In this document: one piece after another, positions 52,450 through 61,779 of the stretch | Position numbering within the stretch: the stretch's first letter is position 1 | Layout: each line of letters begins with the position of its first letter | NCBI GenBank assembly: GCA_020634315.1 | Contig: JACKBV010000010.1 | Span: 65,911-129,910, forward strand | Length of the DNA stretch: 64,000 nucleotides | DNA from: Ardenticatenaceae bacterium | GTDB lineage: Bacteria; Chloroflexota; Anaerolineae; Promineifilales; Promineifilaceae | Direction: 5' to 3' | Made by a program: the position numbers and the translations under genes | Notes under the pieces: model-generated | Seen by the model: only the letters and a program-made list of their open reading frames with translations | What the model was told of the DNA's origin: nothing | Database searches by the model: none

Positions 52450-53466
52450 CTACTCAACCGCCTTGCGATACGTTGCCGCTTGTTTAACGATTTGGAAACC
52501 CATGCTTTTGTACAAGTTGAGCGCACCGCTCAGGTTTTCCGCATCCACGCCTAATGCGCTTTCGGTCATGCCCAGCTCTTTTTGCAACTGCAAGCTGTGG
52601 GCTATGAGGGCACGCGCCAGACCACGCCGCCGCCATGGGCGACGGGTGAAGATGGTTTCGGTGTAGCCACGGAGACGGCCGTATTCTTTGTTCTCATCCT
52701 CGTTGATAAACGTCAGCACACCGCCAGCCACTTCATTGCCATCCCAGGCCACCTGCCACAACGACGGGTTAAACGTGGGCTGCGCCTGCCACTCGACGAG
52801 GTTGTTCTCTGATTGTTCGCGTGCGCCCCAATGATCACGGAATGCTTCTTGCACCGCTTCCCAGATTTGCCGCCATTGCGACAAATCGGCCGGGCGCAGT
52901 TCCAGGCCATCGGGCAGCGGCAGGTCGGGGATGTTGTCAAAGTTGGGGCGAACCATTTCGTAGCCATAGCGTACGGCCGTATACCCTTCACTTTGCAGCA
53001 ATGCTTCCCAGTGCGTTTCGCCATGTGACACCCAACATTGGAAGAGCTTTTCGTCATCGTCGGGATGCGTGGCGGCGATGTCGCGCAGGCGCTGCTCCAT
53101 GCGGCGCAGGATGCCGCGGCGAATGCCGCTATTGCGCCATTCCGGGTGCAGATGGGCAAAGAAGCCATAGGTGCGGGTTTGGTCGAGTAGTTGTTCCCAC
53201 CAGCAACGGCCGTATCCAATTACCTCGCCGTTTACTTCAGCAAACACCATATCCGTAAAGGGATCACAATTCTCCAGGTACGCGTAATCACGCGTCACCT
53301 GCTCAACCGACGTCACCCATTCTTGCTGATCCGTTTCCTTTGCTGCGTGGACAACCGCAATCATATGCGGATAATCTTCTGGCCCACGAAAGCCGCGCCA
53401 TACCAACCCCGCAACCTGGGGTTCGTCATTTACCAAAGTTGTGTCAAATTCTTTGTTCATCTGCAT
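52450..53466 (-). CDS. Tandem GNAT protein (mycothiol-synthase-like layout)
   Basis: 338 residues with two GNAT domains. The first has EWRNSGIRRGILRRMEQRL (R-x-x-G-I/x) and HWEALLQSEGYTAVRYGYEM. The second has RRPWRRRGLARALIAHSLQL (RRRGLA), with LGVDAENLSGALNLYKSMGF, the canonical motif B. This double-GNAT layout recalls mycothiol synthase, although no mycothiol gene is present. The ligand is unknown. It is preceded by the ABC exporter gene with only 3 nt between them and is probably co-transcribed. Confidence 0.88.
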   Translation of the reverse strand: MQMNKEFDTTLVNDEPQVAGLVWRGFRGPEDYPHMIAVVHAAKETDQQEWVTSVEQVTRDYAYLENCDPFTDMVFAEVNGEVIGYGRCWWEQLLDQTRTYGFFAHLHPEWRNSGIRRGILRRMEQRLRDIAATHPDDDEKLFQCWVSHGETHWEALLQSEGYTAVRYGYEMVRPNFDNIPDLPLPDGLELRPADLSQWRQIWEAVQEAFRDHWGAREQSENNLVEWQAQPTFNPSLWQVAWDGNEVAGGVLTFINEDENKEYGRLRGYTETIFTRRPWRRRGLARALIAHSLQLQKELGMTESALGVDAENLSGALNLYKSMGFQIVKQAATYRKAVE

Positions 53467-53469
53467 GTT

Positions 53470-55356
53470 TCATTCTCCTGTTACCTGGCCGTGCCAGATG
53501 GCTTGCATTGCTGGCGACGAAGCCAGCAAATCGTCTAGTTTGCCTTGTGCGGCGATACGGCCGTTTTCCAATACCAATATCTGATCCGCTTGCCGTAAGG
53601 CTGCCCGCCGATGCGACACAACCAGGCAAGTGGGTGGAGAATCCTGGCGGGACGTGCCATTGCCGCCCGTCACGATTCCCAATTCCTGATTCCTGATTCT
53701 TTGCCAAAGCTGCGCTTCTGTTTCCACATCCAGGGCGCTGGAAAGGTCGTCAAAGACGAGCAGCTCCGCATTGCGCACAAACATACGCGCGGCGGCGGCA
53801 CGCTGCACCTGCCCGCCAGAAAGGCGCACACCACGTGGCCCAACCACCGTCTCCAATCCATTTTCCAGCGTCAGGACATCTGCTTCCATCACGGCGCGAT
53901 GGATCGCGCCCGGCAAATCGACCCTGGCCTCTGGCAGCCCCATCAAGATGTTGTCCCGCAGCGGCATGCTGAATAGTCGCGGCGTTTGCGGCGTGTAGGC
54001 GCTGCGCGGCGGCACAAAGAACGTGGCCGGGTCTGTCACCAATGTGCCATTCCAGCGGATTTCGCCTTCATCTGGCGGCAGCAGCCCCAACAGCGCCCGC
54101 AGCAAGGTGCTCTTGCCAGAGCCAATGCGCCCGGTGATGACGGTGAAGCCGCCGCGCAACAGGGTGAAAGAGATGTCGGCGATGCCGGCGTTCACTGAGC
54201 GGGTTTCGGTATCTGGCGCATCGCCGGTCGCATATTGATAACTGAGGCCATGCACGACCAATGAGTCGAGGCGGTGAACGGCCGTTTTCATGACAAACGG
54301 CACCGTTGGCTGGCGACCCTCGGCGCGATGTGACATTTCATAGATGTCGCCATGTGCCACCAAGCTCGTCGCTGGCATGTGCGGCACAAGCGCCTGGGCA
54401 CGATCCAGCACCACACGCTCCTGCGCAGCCTCCGAGATGTAACTGCCGATGGTCGCCGGGAAGCGGGCGGCGAAGAAAAGGTAGGTGCTGAACAAGGCAA
54501 ATTCGCCAATGGTGAATTTGCCCTGGGCCATCGCCGTGCCTGCCAGCAGCACCATCACAGCCACAGCAATGTCGCCAAGATGATCGGTTGCGGCACGGAA
54601 CAAGGCCAGAAAGGTGGCATAGCGCACATTCAGCCGTCGCCGTTCTTCGTTCAGCATGTGAAAATAGCCCATCGTGCCATTTTCACCATCAGCCACTTTA
54701 ACAGCCTGCACCGCGCCAAAGATTTCGCCGAGAAAGGCGGTCACTTTGCTGTTGGCGGCGCTGCTTTCGTGGATGTAGCGCAGAAAGCGTGCCCAAACGA
54801 AGCGATTGAGGAAGAAGACGCCGACCAGCGGCAGCAGCGCCACGAGGGTGATCAAGGGGGCAATGCGCATCATGATGATCAGCGCCACCAGCGTGAACAG
54901 GCCATGCCCGACCACTTCCGGTACCCAGGTGGGGAAGTCGGAAAAGTCGGCGAGGTCGTTGTCGAGACGGTTGATGGCGTCACCGGCGGGCACGGGCAGC
55001 GGCTGTGCGCCCGGTTTGTGCAGGATGGCCTGGACGATGTTTTTGCGCATCAGGGAGGCGGCGGTGGTGCGCAATTGCATCCCGCCCCAGCTGCCGACGA
55101 CGGTGCTGCTCAGGCGTCCCATTTCGATGAGGAGGAAGATGCCCAGGATGCCCCACAGGGTAACGGCCGTTTCCGTTGTTCCCGTTAACTTGTCATAGAA
55201 TAACTTCTCCATCCAGCCGGGCAGCAGGCGGGAGGTGATGAACACCGTCTCAAAGATGACGTTCGCCAGAAAGAACCCCGGACGGTACCGGATGAGCGCC
55301 CATGTGCCACGCCAGACGGAAAGGTGGGAAGTTGTGTTGTTTGTGTTTATAGCCAT
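53470..55356 (-). CDS. ABC exporter half (membrane domain plus ATP-binding domain)
   Basis: 628 residues. Residues 1-315 form a six-helix ABC exporter membrane domain; residues 390-610 form the nucleotide-binding domain with Walker A ITGRIGSGKSTLLRALLG, signature VRLSGGQVQRAAAARMF and Walker B LLVFDDLSSALDVET. In the last motif the usual catalytic Glu is Asp (FDD instead of DE). A Q-loop lies in between (VPPRSAYTPQTPRLF). The signature LSGGQ is perfect. It pairs with the gene at 55383, which lacks a perfect signature. Together they probably form a heterodimeric exporter. Confidence 0.92.
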   Translation of the reverse strand: MAINTNNTTSHLSVWRGTWALIRYRPGFFLANVIFETVFITSRLLPGWMEKLFYDKLTGTTETAVTLWGILGIFLLIEMGRLSSTVVGSWGGMQLRTTAASLMRKNIVQAILHKPGAQPLPVPAGDAINRLDNDLADFSDFPTWVPEVVGHGLFTLVALIIMMRIAPLITLVALLPLVGVFFLNRFVWARFLRYIHESSAANSKVTAFLGEIFGAVQAVKVADGENGTMGYFHMLNEERRRLNVRYATFLALFRAATDHLGDIAVAVMVLLAGTAMAQGKFTIGEFALFSTYLFFAARFPATIGSYISEAAQERVVLDRAQALVPHMPATSLVAHGDIYEMSHRAEGRQPTVPFVMKTAVHRLDSLVVHGLSYQYATGDAPDTETRSVNAGIADISFTLLRGGFTVITGRIGSGKSTLLRALLGLLPPDEGEIRWNGTLVTDPATFFVPPRSAYTPQTPRLFSMPLRDNILMGLPEARVDLPGAIHRAVMEADVLTLENGLETVVGPRGVRLSGGQVQRAAAARMFVRNAELLVFDDLSSALDVETEAQLWQRIRNQELGIVTGGNGTSRQDSPPTCLVVSHRRAALRQADQILVLENGRIAAQGKLDDLLASSPAMQAIWHGQVTGE

Positions 55357-55382
55357 ATTTTTTGTGTTTCGCGGGCCATGTC

Positions 55383-57200
55383 TCAGGCCAATACTTCCTC
55401 TAGCCCGGCACGCATCAACTGTGCAAAGCGCGAATGGGAAGCGGCAAGCAGGTTTAGGCGCGGGCCATGTTCAACGATACGGCCGTTTTCCAGGATAAGG
55501 ATGTCGTCGGCACGCTGCACCGTGCCCAGGCGATGGGCGATGATGATGCCCGTGCGGGGCGGCTTGCCAGGACTGCCTTGCAGCAGCCGGTCAAGCGCCC
55601 GTTCCAACCGCTGTTCCGTTGCCGGGTCCAACCGTGACGACGCCTCATCAAGGATGATCAGCTTGGGGTCATGCAGGAAAACGCGTGTCAGCGCCAACAA
55701 TTGTGCCTCACCCGCCGATAACCCTTGCCCGCCGCTGCCCAATTCCGTGTCCAGGCCATGTGGCAGGCTGTCCAGCCAATCGCGCAAGCCTAACTCGTCG
55801 AGTGCATGGATGATTTGCGCGTCGCTAATTGGCGGCTGCGTTGTGTCGTAATTGCGAAACAACGTCAGGTTGTCGCGCACCGTAGCGGCGAACAGTTGCA
55901 CGTCTTGTGTCACCATGCCGACATGTTGGCGCAAGTTGGCGAGGGAAACGTCGCGCAGGTCTGTGCCGTGCAGTGTAATCGTTCCTTTGTCCACATCGTA
56001 CAGGCGGAAAAGCAGCCGTGTCAGTGTGGTTTTGCCACTGCCTGTGCGCCCCAAAATGCCGAGGATACGGCCGTTTTCCAGCGTGAAGGTGACATCGTGG
56101 AGGATGTAATCGGTGGCCGCTGACGAATCGCCGTTTGCTGACAGCCGATCATTGTAGGCAAAGTGGACGCCGTTGAATTGGACAGTGGGCGCGGTGGGGG
56201 TGAGAACGGCCGTTTCCCGTTCCTGCACCTGTGGCTGTAATTGCAAAAACTCATGGATGCGCCCAATGCTGGCAAAAGCTTGCTGCAAATTACCGATTTG
56301 GCGGCGAATATATTTCAGCGGGCTTTCCAGAAGGCCAACATAGAAAGCGACCAGGTAAACCGCGCCGATGCTTAATTCGCCGCGCAGGAAGCCAGCGCCC
56401 GCTATGCCCAATGTGGCAATCCAGGCGAGTACGTAAAGAATGTGCCCCACGCTAAAGGTAAAGCCGCCCCACAGCGATTCTTTGACGCGCACGGCGTTGA
56501 CCTTTGCCATCATCGGATAGAGCGAGGCCAGCACATAGGCCTCGCTGCCGTTGGCGCGAATGTCCTCTGTGCCATGAAACCGCTCTTCGAGAAAGCCAAA
56601 CATTTCGGCATACCCCTGGCGAATTTGTGCCCACAGGCGTGTGCCAACCGGTTGAATGGCACGCAGGAAGAAAAGGGTGACAAGGGCGTAGGTCAGCCCA
56701 ATCAGGCCGAAGCGCCAATCTTCGCGGAATTGGAGCACGAGGATGCCAATGACGAGCAGGCTGTTGCCCAACACCTGGACAATGAGCTGTGAGAAGTATT
56801 CGGCCAGTGTGCCGACATCGCCATCAATACGCTCGATTAGTTCACCGGGCGTGTGCAGCTTGTGGAAGCCCATGTCCAGGCGCAAGACGTGCCGTGCCAG
56901 ATCGACGCGCAGTCCATTGGTGGCGGCCCAACCGACGTCTTCGCCGACGTAAACGCTGGCGAGGGAGAGGATTTTTTGGCCGAGGACGATGAAGAAATAG
57001 AAAACGGCCGTATTGAGCAAAGCCTGTCCCATTTCGCCGTTTTGCGCCATGTCGAGGAAACGGCGGATAAACTGCGGGGCCAACAATTGCAAGGTAATCC
57101 CCCCCAATAATAAACTGCCCAACAGCACCACGCGCCAGCGCAATGGGCGCAGGTAGCGTGTGAGCATTTTTAGGGATTGGGTTGTTGTTACGTTAACCAT
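55383..57200 (-). CDS. ABC exporter half, partner with degenerate signature
   Basis: 605 residues from the ATG at 57200, with AAAGGAA upstream. Six membrane segments (residues 25-300), then the ATP-binding domain: Walker A ILGRTGSGKTTLTRLLFRLY, signature QGLSAGEAQLLALTRVFLHD and Walker B LIILDEASSRLDPATEQ. The signature is LSAGEAQ instead of LSGGQxQ, while the Walker B Glu is intact. The degenerate signature here and the Asp in the partner's Walker B fall on the same composite ATP site, so one site is probably weak or inactive, as in known heterodimeric exporters. The frame extends 74 codons upstream without similarity. Confidence 0.92.
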   Translation of the reverse strand: MVNVTTTQSLKMLTRYLRPLRWRVVLLGSLLLGGITLQLLAPQFIRRFLDMAQNGEMGQALLNTAVFYFFIVLGQKILSLASVYVGEDVGWAATNGLRVDLARHVLRLDMGFHKLHTPGELIERIDGDVGTLAEYFSQLIVQVLGNSLLVIGILVLQFREDWRFGLIGLTYALVTLFFLRAIQPVGTRLWAQIRQGYAEMFGFLEERFHGTEDIRANGSEAYVLASLYPMMAKVNAVRVKESLWGGFTFSVGHILYVLAWIATLGIAGAGFLRGELSIGAVYLVAFYVGLLESPLKYIRRQIGNLQQAFASIGRIHEFLQLQPQVQERETAVLTPTAPTVQFNGVHFAYNDRLSANGDSSAATDYILHDVTFTLENGRILGILGRTGSGKTTLTRLLFRLYDVDKGTITLHGTDLRDVSLANLRQHVGMVTQDVQLFAATVRDNLTLFRNYDTTQPPISDAQIIHALDELGLRDWLDSLPHGLDTELGSGGQGLSAGEAQLLALTRVFLHDPKLIILDEASSRLDPATEQRLERALDRLLQGSPGKPPRTGIIIAHRLGTVQRADDILILENGRIVEHGPRLNLLAASHSRFAQLMRAGLEEVLA

Positions 57201-57231
57201 ATATTCCTTTTCGGTGATTGTTGTTTGGTTG

Positions 57232-58266
57232 CTATTCACTTTCCTCATAACGTGAGGCATCGGCCAGCTTTTTGACCGGGTCGGTGTCTGTGTAATGCCG
57301 CCACAGGTTGCGAGTAATGGCTGCTGGATTGTGGCCGATGCCATATTTTTGGAAGTAATCGCAAACGCGAGTGATGTCGCGCAGGAGAATGTCATACGCG
57401 TCAGGGTTGACGCTGCTGCCAATGATGTGTGTCTCTTTGCTGATGTAGCTGTTGATCACCTGTGGAAAGTCAATCAAGGTAATGCTGCCTTCCCAGTAGA
57501 GGATGTTGTAAGCGGAAAGGTCGCCATGGACACGGCCGTTTCGCAGCATGAGTTCGACATTGCGCATCACTTCATCAAAAATGGGGTGAACTTCGTCAGC
57601 TTCCAGGTCTACTTCGTGTAGGGTGGGGGCTGCGCCGTATGCGCCGCCAATGTACTGCATGAGGATGGCGTTGTCGCTGTTGGCGATGGGTTTGGGAACG
57701 GCCGCTCCCTGCTGGTGCAGCATGTCCAACACGGTGTATTCGTGCATCAGCCAGGAAGTATGCGCCACCTGTTCGCCGAGGCTGGATTTTTGATTGATGG
57801 CCTTTTGCAGGCGCACATCACGCGGGTTGACGGCACGGCCGTTGCCATCCAGCGTCAGCCGTCCTTGCCGATACTGCTTGTCATTGCGCAAATTGCGGAA
57901 CATGCGTGGCCGATACACCTTGGCCGCAAGCCATGTTTCGCCCGTTGCCTGATGTGCGGCACAGCGGTAAACGCTGGCCTCCTTGCCACCCTTCACCAAC
58001 CCCAATACATCACTGATCAGCTCCTGATTGTAAAAGTCACGCAGCGATTCCAACAGCCATCCTTCTTCATGGCGCGATGGCGTGTAGGTTGTTTGGAATC
58101 CCCCTTCCAGACCCACCGTTTCGGCAATGTCGCTAACAGCGACAGAGGCTTGTGTTTTGGGATTAACGCGTGGTTTGCGTTTGCGCCGTGCCTGGCGGTC
58201 TGTGCGCATCGGGTTAAATTGCTCTTCAAGATAGTCGTATTCGTCAAACGTATTTAAACGATTCAC
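57232..58266 (-). CDS. RIO-type serine/threonine protein kinase
   Basis: 344 residues from a GTG start. RIO signature: VKGGKEASVYRCAAHQATGE (N-lobe, GKEA replacing the usual GKES), AAKVYRPRMFRN (Lys for ATP), VHGDLSAYNILYWEGSITLI (catalytic loop HGDLSxYN) and DFPQVI (metal motif). Bacterial RIO kinases are less studied than archaeal or eukaryotic ones, which act in ribosome maturation. The neighbour RsgA is a ribosome biogenesis gene in the same block, but not adjacent. Next to the ABC exporter pair with 31 nt between the genes. Confidence 0.9.
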   Translation of the reverse strand: MNRLNTFDEYDYLEEQFNPMRTDRQARRKRKPRVNPKTQASVAVSDIAETVGLEGGFQTTYTPSRHEEGWLLESLRDFYNQELISDVLGLVKGGKEASVYRCAAHQATGETWLAAKVYRPRMFRNLRNDKQYRQGRLTLDGNGRAVNPRDVRLQKAINQKSSLGEQVAHTSWLMHEYTVLDMLHQQGAAVPKPIANSDNAILMQYIGGAYGAAPTLHEVDLEADEVHPIFDEVMRNVELMLRNGRVHGDLSAYNILYWEGSITLIDFPQVINSYISKETHIIGSSVNPDAYDILLRDITRVCDYFQKYGIGHNPAAITRNLWRHYTDTDPVKKLADASRYEESE

Positions 58267-58363
58267 TGTGGTTATTTCACCTATAGATTGTTGTTGTCTA
58301 AATCAAAAAATCATCTTATTTACAGATTGCGTTTGGATTGTTACCAGAGTGTTCAACGCAAAT

Positions 58364-58391
58364 AGCCACGAAATTGCTCTTTCCCGTGGCT
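58364..58391 (-). other. Hairpin 3 in the leader of the RIO kinase gene
   Basis: AGCCACG (58364-58370) pairs with CGTGGCT (58385-58391). No T-run follows on the minus strand. It is the weakest of three hairpins here. Confidence 0.5.
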
Positions 58392-58398
58392 TACAGAT

Positions 58399-58527
58399 TT
58401 AACAACGACAAGGTGTACCACCAGCAGGCAGCACGTCAGGCGAAATCAGTCGTGGGGGATCAAAAAAGCCACGGGGTTTCACACAATGTTGTGTCCCGTG
58501 GCCGTGATGGCGATTAACTGGCAGCAA
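58399..58527 (-). CDS. Doubtful short ORF ending in TPCRC
   Basis: Open frame of 42 codons from a TTG at 58527 (or 27 codons from an internal GTG). It ends SPDVLPAGGTPCRC. The frame runs right through terminator hairpin 2 and has no good ribosome-binding site, so it may not be translated. It is listed because its end resembles the end of the better-supported mini-gene at 58615 (TPVCRCQR). Confidence 0.2.
   Translation of the reverse strand: MLPVNRHHGHGTQHCVKPRGFFDPPRLISPDVLPAGGTPCRC
58462..58502 (-). terminator. Rho-independent terminator 2 between the mini-gene and the RIO kinase
   Basis: GCCACGGG (58468-58475) pairs with CCCGTGGC (58495-58502), with an inner ACACAA/TTGTGT helix. On the minus strand the stem is followed by TTTTTT (58467-58462). 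Confidence 0.8.
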
Positions 58528-58554
58528 AAAACCACAGGTTTAGTACCCCTGTGG
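58526..58554 (-). terminator. Rho-independent terminator 1 downstream of the Cys-rich mini-gene
   Basis: CCACAGG (58532-58538) pairs with CCTGTGG (58548-58554) over 9 nt, followed on the minus strand by TTTTTT (58531-58526). It starts about 60 nt past the mini-gene stop codon. Confidence 0.8.
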
Positions 58555-58614
58555 CTGGTTGTCGGTAGTCGGTTATTTGTGATCAGTAATTACTTACTGA
58601 TTATTGCGTGCTAA

Positions 58615-58695
58615 TTACCGCTGACACCGGCAGACAGGTGTACTTACACAACACTGATTGAATTGAATGGCAAGGGTCGGGTTCAATTTTTGCAT
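58615..58695 (-). CDS. Cys-rich 26-residue mini-gene (peptide precursor or leader peptide)
   Basis: ATG at 58695 (a GTG directly in front at 58698) with a strong ribosome-binding site GGAGG (58707-58711). The peptide begins MQKLNPTLAIQFNQ and ends QCCVSTPVCRCQR, with four Cys in its last 12 residues, including a CC pair and CRC. The TAA stop is at 58617-58615, and terminator 1 follows. It lies in a 590-bp gap between the clostripain-like protease gene and the RIO kinase gene. Possible roles are a small modified peptide precursor, or a leader peptide whose Cys codons control termination at the hairpins. Neither is proven. It is too short for ordinary gene calling. Confidence 0.5.
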   Translation of the reverse strand: MQKLNPTLAIQFNQCCVSTPVCRCQR

Positions 58696-58860
58696 CACGT
58701 AAGTACCTCCGTGTGTAATGTGATGAGTCATCACGCTACAGTAAATATGATTGGCTGCAAGAAGCAAACCGGAGTTAGTCTAGCATAGACGCTGAGGATT
58801 GGTCAAGCAATTTCGGTTAAGATTGGGTTCTAAAGTTTCTCGATTTCCATGAAAGCATGC

Positions 58861-61779
58861 TCAATTGAGTATGAGATCGGCAATCATAATGAGAAAGACG
58901 CGCGGTTCCAGGTCGTTGTAGGTGGATTTGGGTGCTTCGGCCCAGGCGACAATTTCTTGCCCGTTTTCAATGCGTACCATGATGAAGCCCCAAATCTCTT
59001 TGCCATCGACGGTATAGCTGAAGTCGGCACGCTGCCAGAGGGTGCTGCCGAGGGCAAACTGGCGCGGAGTCTGGACAGTGAAGCCAGCGACATCGCGCCC
59101 GGCATCGCGTACCAATGCCTCCAGCACTTCGCTGATGGGGCGGGTGGCAGGTTGGGCACGCAGGGCGACAAATGTGTCACGGTCGGCGCTGAAGCGCTGC
59201 CAGGCGTTGAAGGGTTGGTAGATGAAGTCGGTTGGCTTGGGGATGGTGAAGGCGGTGGCGTTGAAGCTGGCCCATTGCCCCGGTTGCAGGCCAAAACTGG
59301 CTCCGCTGAACTGCCAGGAGGTGATGAGATTGGTAACGGCCGTTACCGTTTCCGCCTCATCCGCTTCCAGTCCATCTATATCCACCACAAAGCCCGTTTT
59401 GTCGTGGACAAAGGTGAAAAAGATGCCCGTGTGCGGCGCACCATTGGCGTCGTCATAGCCATAGGCAGTGCGTAAACCACGCATCTCGGCGACGGCGATT
59501 TCTTCGGCAAACAAAATATCTACGGCCCCAAAGCGAAAGAGCGCTTCGTCTTTGAGCGTTTGGGGGGTGACATCGCGGTTCAAATTGGGGTAAGCGGTGA
59601 TTTGCAGGTGAGTGCTGCCGCTGTGGTTGCTGCTGTAGAGCAATGTGCCACTGTAAACAGGCGTGTACCACTCATTGGGATAGAGAAATTGAAAGCCGAG
59701 GTATGGGTCGAGATAAGCTTGCCAGCCTGGAACGGTGTCGGCATTGGCGATGGTGAGATCGGTGAAGGTGCGGGCCTCGTCCCCGGCGCTGTTGCTGGCG
59801 GCGAAGCCGAGAAAATAGCTGCCATCAGAGAGGGGACGCCAATCAAAGTAGAGACGGCCGTTTTCGTCAAAAAACAAGCTGCCACCGGCCTGCTGCACAA
59901 TATTGTCATTGCCATCCAGATAAAATTCGTCTACCTGGAACTCGTCACCGGGCTGGGGCATGATTTCGGCAACGGCCGTTACATCATCGCCTGTGCTGCT
60001 GCCCCAAATACGCACAAGTTCGCCCTGCCGGTGGTCAAAAACGAGGCTGGCGGGCTGGTAAACGCCGGCGGCAGCACGGCGGAACTGCCCTGGTACAGTA
60101 AAAAGTGTGCTGCCTGGGTCTGTGGGCCACATGACCACAAAGCCGCCATTGTCAAAACTGTCGTAGAGATAGGTGACTTGCGTATCCCAAATAAAGAAAT
60201 CTTCATGGAGACCGTCGCGCCATTCGTAAAGCTGACTGCCATCGGGCAAATAAGTTGGTTCGGGAATGAGGTTGTCGTATTCCAGCAGGCGGCGCTGCCC
60301 GTCGGCTTCGTAACGGCCACCGATGAGGCGAACCTCGTCAATTTCGCGCCCGACAATTTCAAATTCGAGATAGGCGGGATTGGCGACGCTGACGGTGTCG
60401 CGCAAATTGCTAACCAGGTTGACTTCGGGCGCGGGCAAAGCGGCCAGACCAACGTCGTAATAGCTGTGCAGGAAGCGATTCCAGGTGGTGAGCTGGGTGA
60501 TACGGCCGTATTCCGGCGTGTAAAATTCTTGTTGGCGGGGGAAGTAAATGGCGATGCCCTGGCTGTGTTTGAAGCCGCTGCCGTGCATGTGGGCAATTGT
60601 GGCTGTGGCGAGAGCTTGTTGCAGCGTGACGGCCATTTCTTGCACGGTGGGGTCGGGGCTGCGCTGGCTGAGGATGGCGGCAAAATGGCCTAAATCAATG
60701 GCGGCGTACTGTTCGCCATCGGTGCCATAGGCGCGGGCGAAGCTTTCCGTGCCGCTGCGTGCGTCGGCAACGGCGCTGGCTGCCAGCTGCGGATCGTGCA
60801 GCAAGGCGGCGGCCAATTGTTCGACAGCGTGGGTGAGGGGGGGCAGGTCTGCCAGGGAAACGGCCGTCATGGTCACAAAATCATCTGGCTCGGCTTGTGT
60901 GTAGGTGCGGCCAAAGTCATCGACCATTTGCCGGGCAAATTGAGCGCCGTCGATGTCGGAATCTGCCAGGAGGTTGGCGAACAGGGTTTGATAATCCCAG
61001 CCGTGACCGGGTGTCAGTTCGGCTGAGCCAACGGCATAGTCGGCGTATGGCTGCAAGGCGTGAAAAACGTCTAGCTGCCCCATGAGGCAGGCATCGAAGG
61101 CGACGACATCGAGTTTGTCGAGGCTGGTTTGCGCGAGGGCCTGGGAAACGGCCGTTGCCAGTTCGGGCAGCGTCAGATGATCGTCTGCGTCATTGTCGAA
61201 GGCGAAGCCGTTCCAGCCTGCGCCATGATCCCAGAGGATGAGCGCGTAGTGATTGGCGGGGTAAGTTTGGATGCCCCAGGCGAGGAAATCATTGAGCGCA
61301 CCGGCTTCACCCATGTTCACTTCCCCTTCAATGGTGAAGGTTGACGTGATGACAGCCGGGTCTGTGTCCGCCTGGACGACATAGCGGCGTGTTTCTTGCC
61401 AATCGCCATCGGCGCTGCTGTCATTGGCGGAGCGGTCTAGCTGGACTAACACGTTGACCTGTTCGCTGCTGCCGGCCGCTTCCATTTCGTTGAAGTCTTG
61501 CAGGGCGGCCGTTTCCAAATTGTTGTCGGCGGCCATGTAGACGAGGATGGTCCAATCGGCGAGGGTGGGGTTGTAGGTGGGCGTGGGTTGGGGAACGGCC
61601 GTTGCCGGGGCGGTTGGCAGCAGCGGTGGTGTGGCTGTCAGGGCGGGCAAGGCGATGCTTGTGCTGGTTGGAAGGGCGGCGGCGGGAACGGCCGTTGGCA
61701 ATGTCGATACGTTTTGGCGGAACTCGCAGGCGGGCAATAGGAGCAGCAGCAAGAACAGGAAGAACCAATGATGTCGCAT
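58861..61779 (-). CDS. Clostripain-like (C11) cysteine peptidase lipoprotein with C-terminal beta domains
   Basis: 972 residues from the ATG at 61779. The N-terminus MRHHWFFLFLLLLLLPACEF has a lipobox (LLPAC), so it is a lipid-anchored surface protein. A Pro/Thr/Ala-rich linker follows (residues 25-70). The C11 catalytic domain starts DWTILVYMAADNNLETAAL, with His in ALILWDHGAGW and Cys in VVAFDACLMGQLDV. Clostripain cleaves after Arg. From about residue 470 the remainder (DTVSVANPAYLEFEIVGREI and later blocks) is beta-rich and of unknown function. The gene carries eight ACGGCCGT palindromes. Possible partner of the Cys-rich mini-gene next to it, but unproven. Confidence 0.88.
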   Translation of the reverse strand: MRHHWFFLFLLLLLLPACEFRQNVSTLPTAVPAAALPTSTSIALPALTATPPLLPTAPATAVPQPTPTYNPTLADWTILVYMAADNNLETAALQDFNEMEAAGSSEQVNVLVQLDRSANDSSADGDWQETRRYVVQADTDPAVITSTFTIEGEVNMGEAGALNDFLAWGIQTYPANHYALILWDHGAGWNGFAFDNDADDHLTLPELATAVSQALAQTSLDKLDVVAFDACLMGQLDVFHALQPYADYAVGSAELTPGHGWDYQTLFANLLADSDIDGAQFARQMVDDFGRTYTQAEPDDFVTMTAVSLADLPPLTHAVEQLAAALLHDPQLAASAVADARSGTESFARAYGTDGEQYAAIDLGHFAAILSQRSPDPTVQEMAVTLQQALATATIAHMHGSGFKHSQGIAIYFPRQQEFYTPEYGRITQLTTWNRFLHSYYDVGLAALPAPEVNLVSNLRDTVSVANPAYLEFEIVGREIDEVRLIGGRYEADGQRRLLEYDNLIPEPTYLPDGSQLYEWRDGLHEDFFIWDTQVTYLYDSFDNGGFVVMWPTDPGSTLFTVPGQFRRAAAGVYQPASLVFDHRQGELVRIWGSSTGDDVTAVAEIMPQPGDEFQVDEFYLDGNDNIVQQAGGSLFFDENGRLYFDWRPLSDGSYFLGFAASNSAGDEARTFTDLTIANADTVPGWQAYLDPYLGFQFLYPNEWYTPVYSGTLLYSSNHSGSTHLQITAYPNLNRDVTPQTLKDEALFRFGAVDILFAEEIAVAEMRGLRTAYGYDDANGAPHTGIFFTFVHDKTGFVVDIDGLEADEAETVTAVTNLITSWQFSGASFGLQPGQWASFNATAFTIPKPTDFIYQPFNAWQRFSADRDTFVALRAQPATRPISEVLEALVRDAGRDVAGFTVQTPRQFALGSTLWQRADFSYTVDGKEIWGFIMVRIENGQEIVAWAEAPKSTYNDLEPRVFLIMIADLILN

